From: Microcaldota archaeon
GTDB lineage: Archaea > Micrarchaeota > Micrarchaeia > Anstonellales > Bilamarchaeaceae
Assembly: GCA_023247345.1 (NCBI GenBank)
Contig: JAHFGR010000077.1
Coordinates: forward strand, 1-6,308
Direction of reading: 5' to 3'
DNA length: 6,308 nucleotides
Shown: positions 6,040-6,308 of the stretch, piece after piece
Position numbering within the stretch: the first letter of the stretch is position 1
Layout: every line of letters starts with the position of its first letter
The notes under the pieces: model-generated
What the model saw: only the letters and a program-made list of their open reading frames with translations
Told to the model about the DNA's origin: nothing
The model's database searches: none
Position numbers and translations under genes: made by a program

Positions 6040-6308
6040 ATCTAATCGCCAAAGATATCTTGCTTTTTCTGATTCTTCTACTGGTTCTCCTATTGGAATT
6101 TTTGTTTCTGGGTCTGTATTGTACCAACAGTGTGGTTTTGTTGCGAAGTTTTCTATTAAGCGGATATTGCCTAATGCTTTAATCTCGTATCTGTTATTTC
6201 CTATTTTTATTATTTCGAAATCCGGATGTTCAACTACTAATGCACAGTTTGTTTTTCCTTGGAATTGTTTTGGAACTTGAAATGAGATGGAATATTTTAA
6301 ATTGTCAT
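5911..6308 (-). CDS. Partial protein of the same unrecognised paralogous family (C-terminal 131 residues)
   Basis: The 5' end lies beyond the right edge; the complete codons run from 6306 down to the TGA at 5911-5913. Reading in this frame gives DNLKYSISFQVP and continues through QFQGK, CALV, EHPDF, LIENF, the WYNTDPETKIPIGEPV block and AR..WRLD. This is about 68% identical (60 of roughly 88) to residues 176-263 of the protein at 315-1244. After RLD the two proteins diverge and the codons become GC-rich. The protein ends AAPKE. Its stop is 1 bp from the stop of the convergent epimerase gene, so no dedicated terminator fits between them. Function is unknown. Intact middle motifs and an uninterrupted frame indicate a live gene rather than a remnant. 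Confidence 0.85.
   Translation of the reverse strand, partial: DNLKYSISFQVPKQFQGKTNCALVVEHPDFEIIKIGNNRYEIKALGNIRLIENFATKPHCWYNTDPETKIPIGEPVEESEKARYLWRLDSAYVGLLVRVGGVGGRGVNANYWPGVGLGMAFIGLGEAAPKE

Noticed and set aside
5910..6308. A noncoding GC-rich region or RNA gene after the epimerase
   Set aside because: The minus strand has an uninterrupted frame across the whole stretch with strong protein similarity to the paralog at 315-1244.
1..6308. CRISPR array, tRNA, DGR reverse transcriptase or template repeat
   Set aside because: I saw no regularly spaced repeats, no tRNA-like cloverleaf ends and no reverse transcriptase motif on either strand. A diverged template repeat could be missed by eye, but there is almost no intergenic space to hold one.

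Overview
The window reads like the chromosome of an AT-rich, probably archaeal genome, most likely a small-genome DPANN lineage (Woesearchaeota/Pacearchaeota-like). The evidence is indirect. TATA-like boxes sit about 26 nt upstream of two start codons, the spacing expected for leaderless archaeal mRNAs. The sugar epimerase resembles archaeal versions. The flanking gene family resembles multi-copy families I associate with DPANN genomes. There is no rRNA or ribosomal protein to settle this, and a candidate-phylum bacterium is not excluded.

Layout from left to right. (1) Bases 1-1244, minus strand: two adjacent members of one unrecognised protein family. The left one runs off the window and overlaps its neighbour by an ATGA stop/start. 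(2) Bases 1245-1306: a short gap with a TATA-like box inside a hairpin, then a 16-bp palindrome overlapping the gyrA stop. (3) Bases 1307-4900, minus strand: gyrA, encoding DNA gyrase subunit A. It carries a 391-aa in-frame intein with a nested HNH homing endonuclease, placed just before the catalytic-tyrosine segment. (4) Bases 4901-4997: a divergent promoter region. (5) Bases 4998-5909, plus strand: a complete NAD-dependent UDP-sugar epimerase-like protein (extended SDR). (6) Bases 5911-6308, minus strand: the 3' part of a third member of the same unrecognised family, convergent with the epimerase and separated from it by 1 bp.

The two most notable things are the gyrA intein and the paralogous family. 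The intein has a full set of splicing residues, an HNH rather than LAGLIDADG endonuclease, lower GC than its host gene, and an insertion point 12 residues before the mycobacterial GyrA intein site. In the family, the two visible C-termini are about two-thirds identical up to an 'RLD' motif. Immediately after it, both genes switch from A-ending, AT-rich codons to A-poor, GC-rich, mostly pyrimidine-ending codons, and the proteins diverge. That pattern is what the variable region of a diversity-generating retroelement (DGR) target would look like. No reverse transcriptase or template repeat lies in this window, so this remains a hypothesis.

Nothing ties the epimerase or gyrA functionally to the flanking family. 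The arrangement looks like housekeeping genes interspersed with a dispersed, expanded paralog family.
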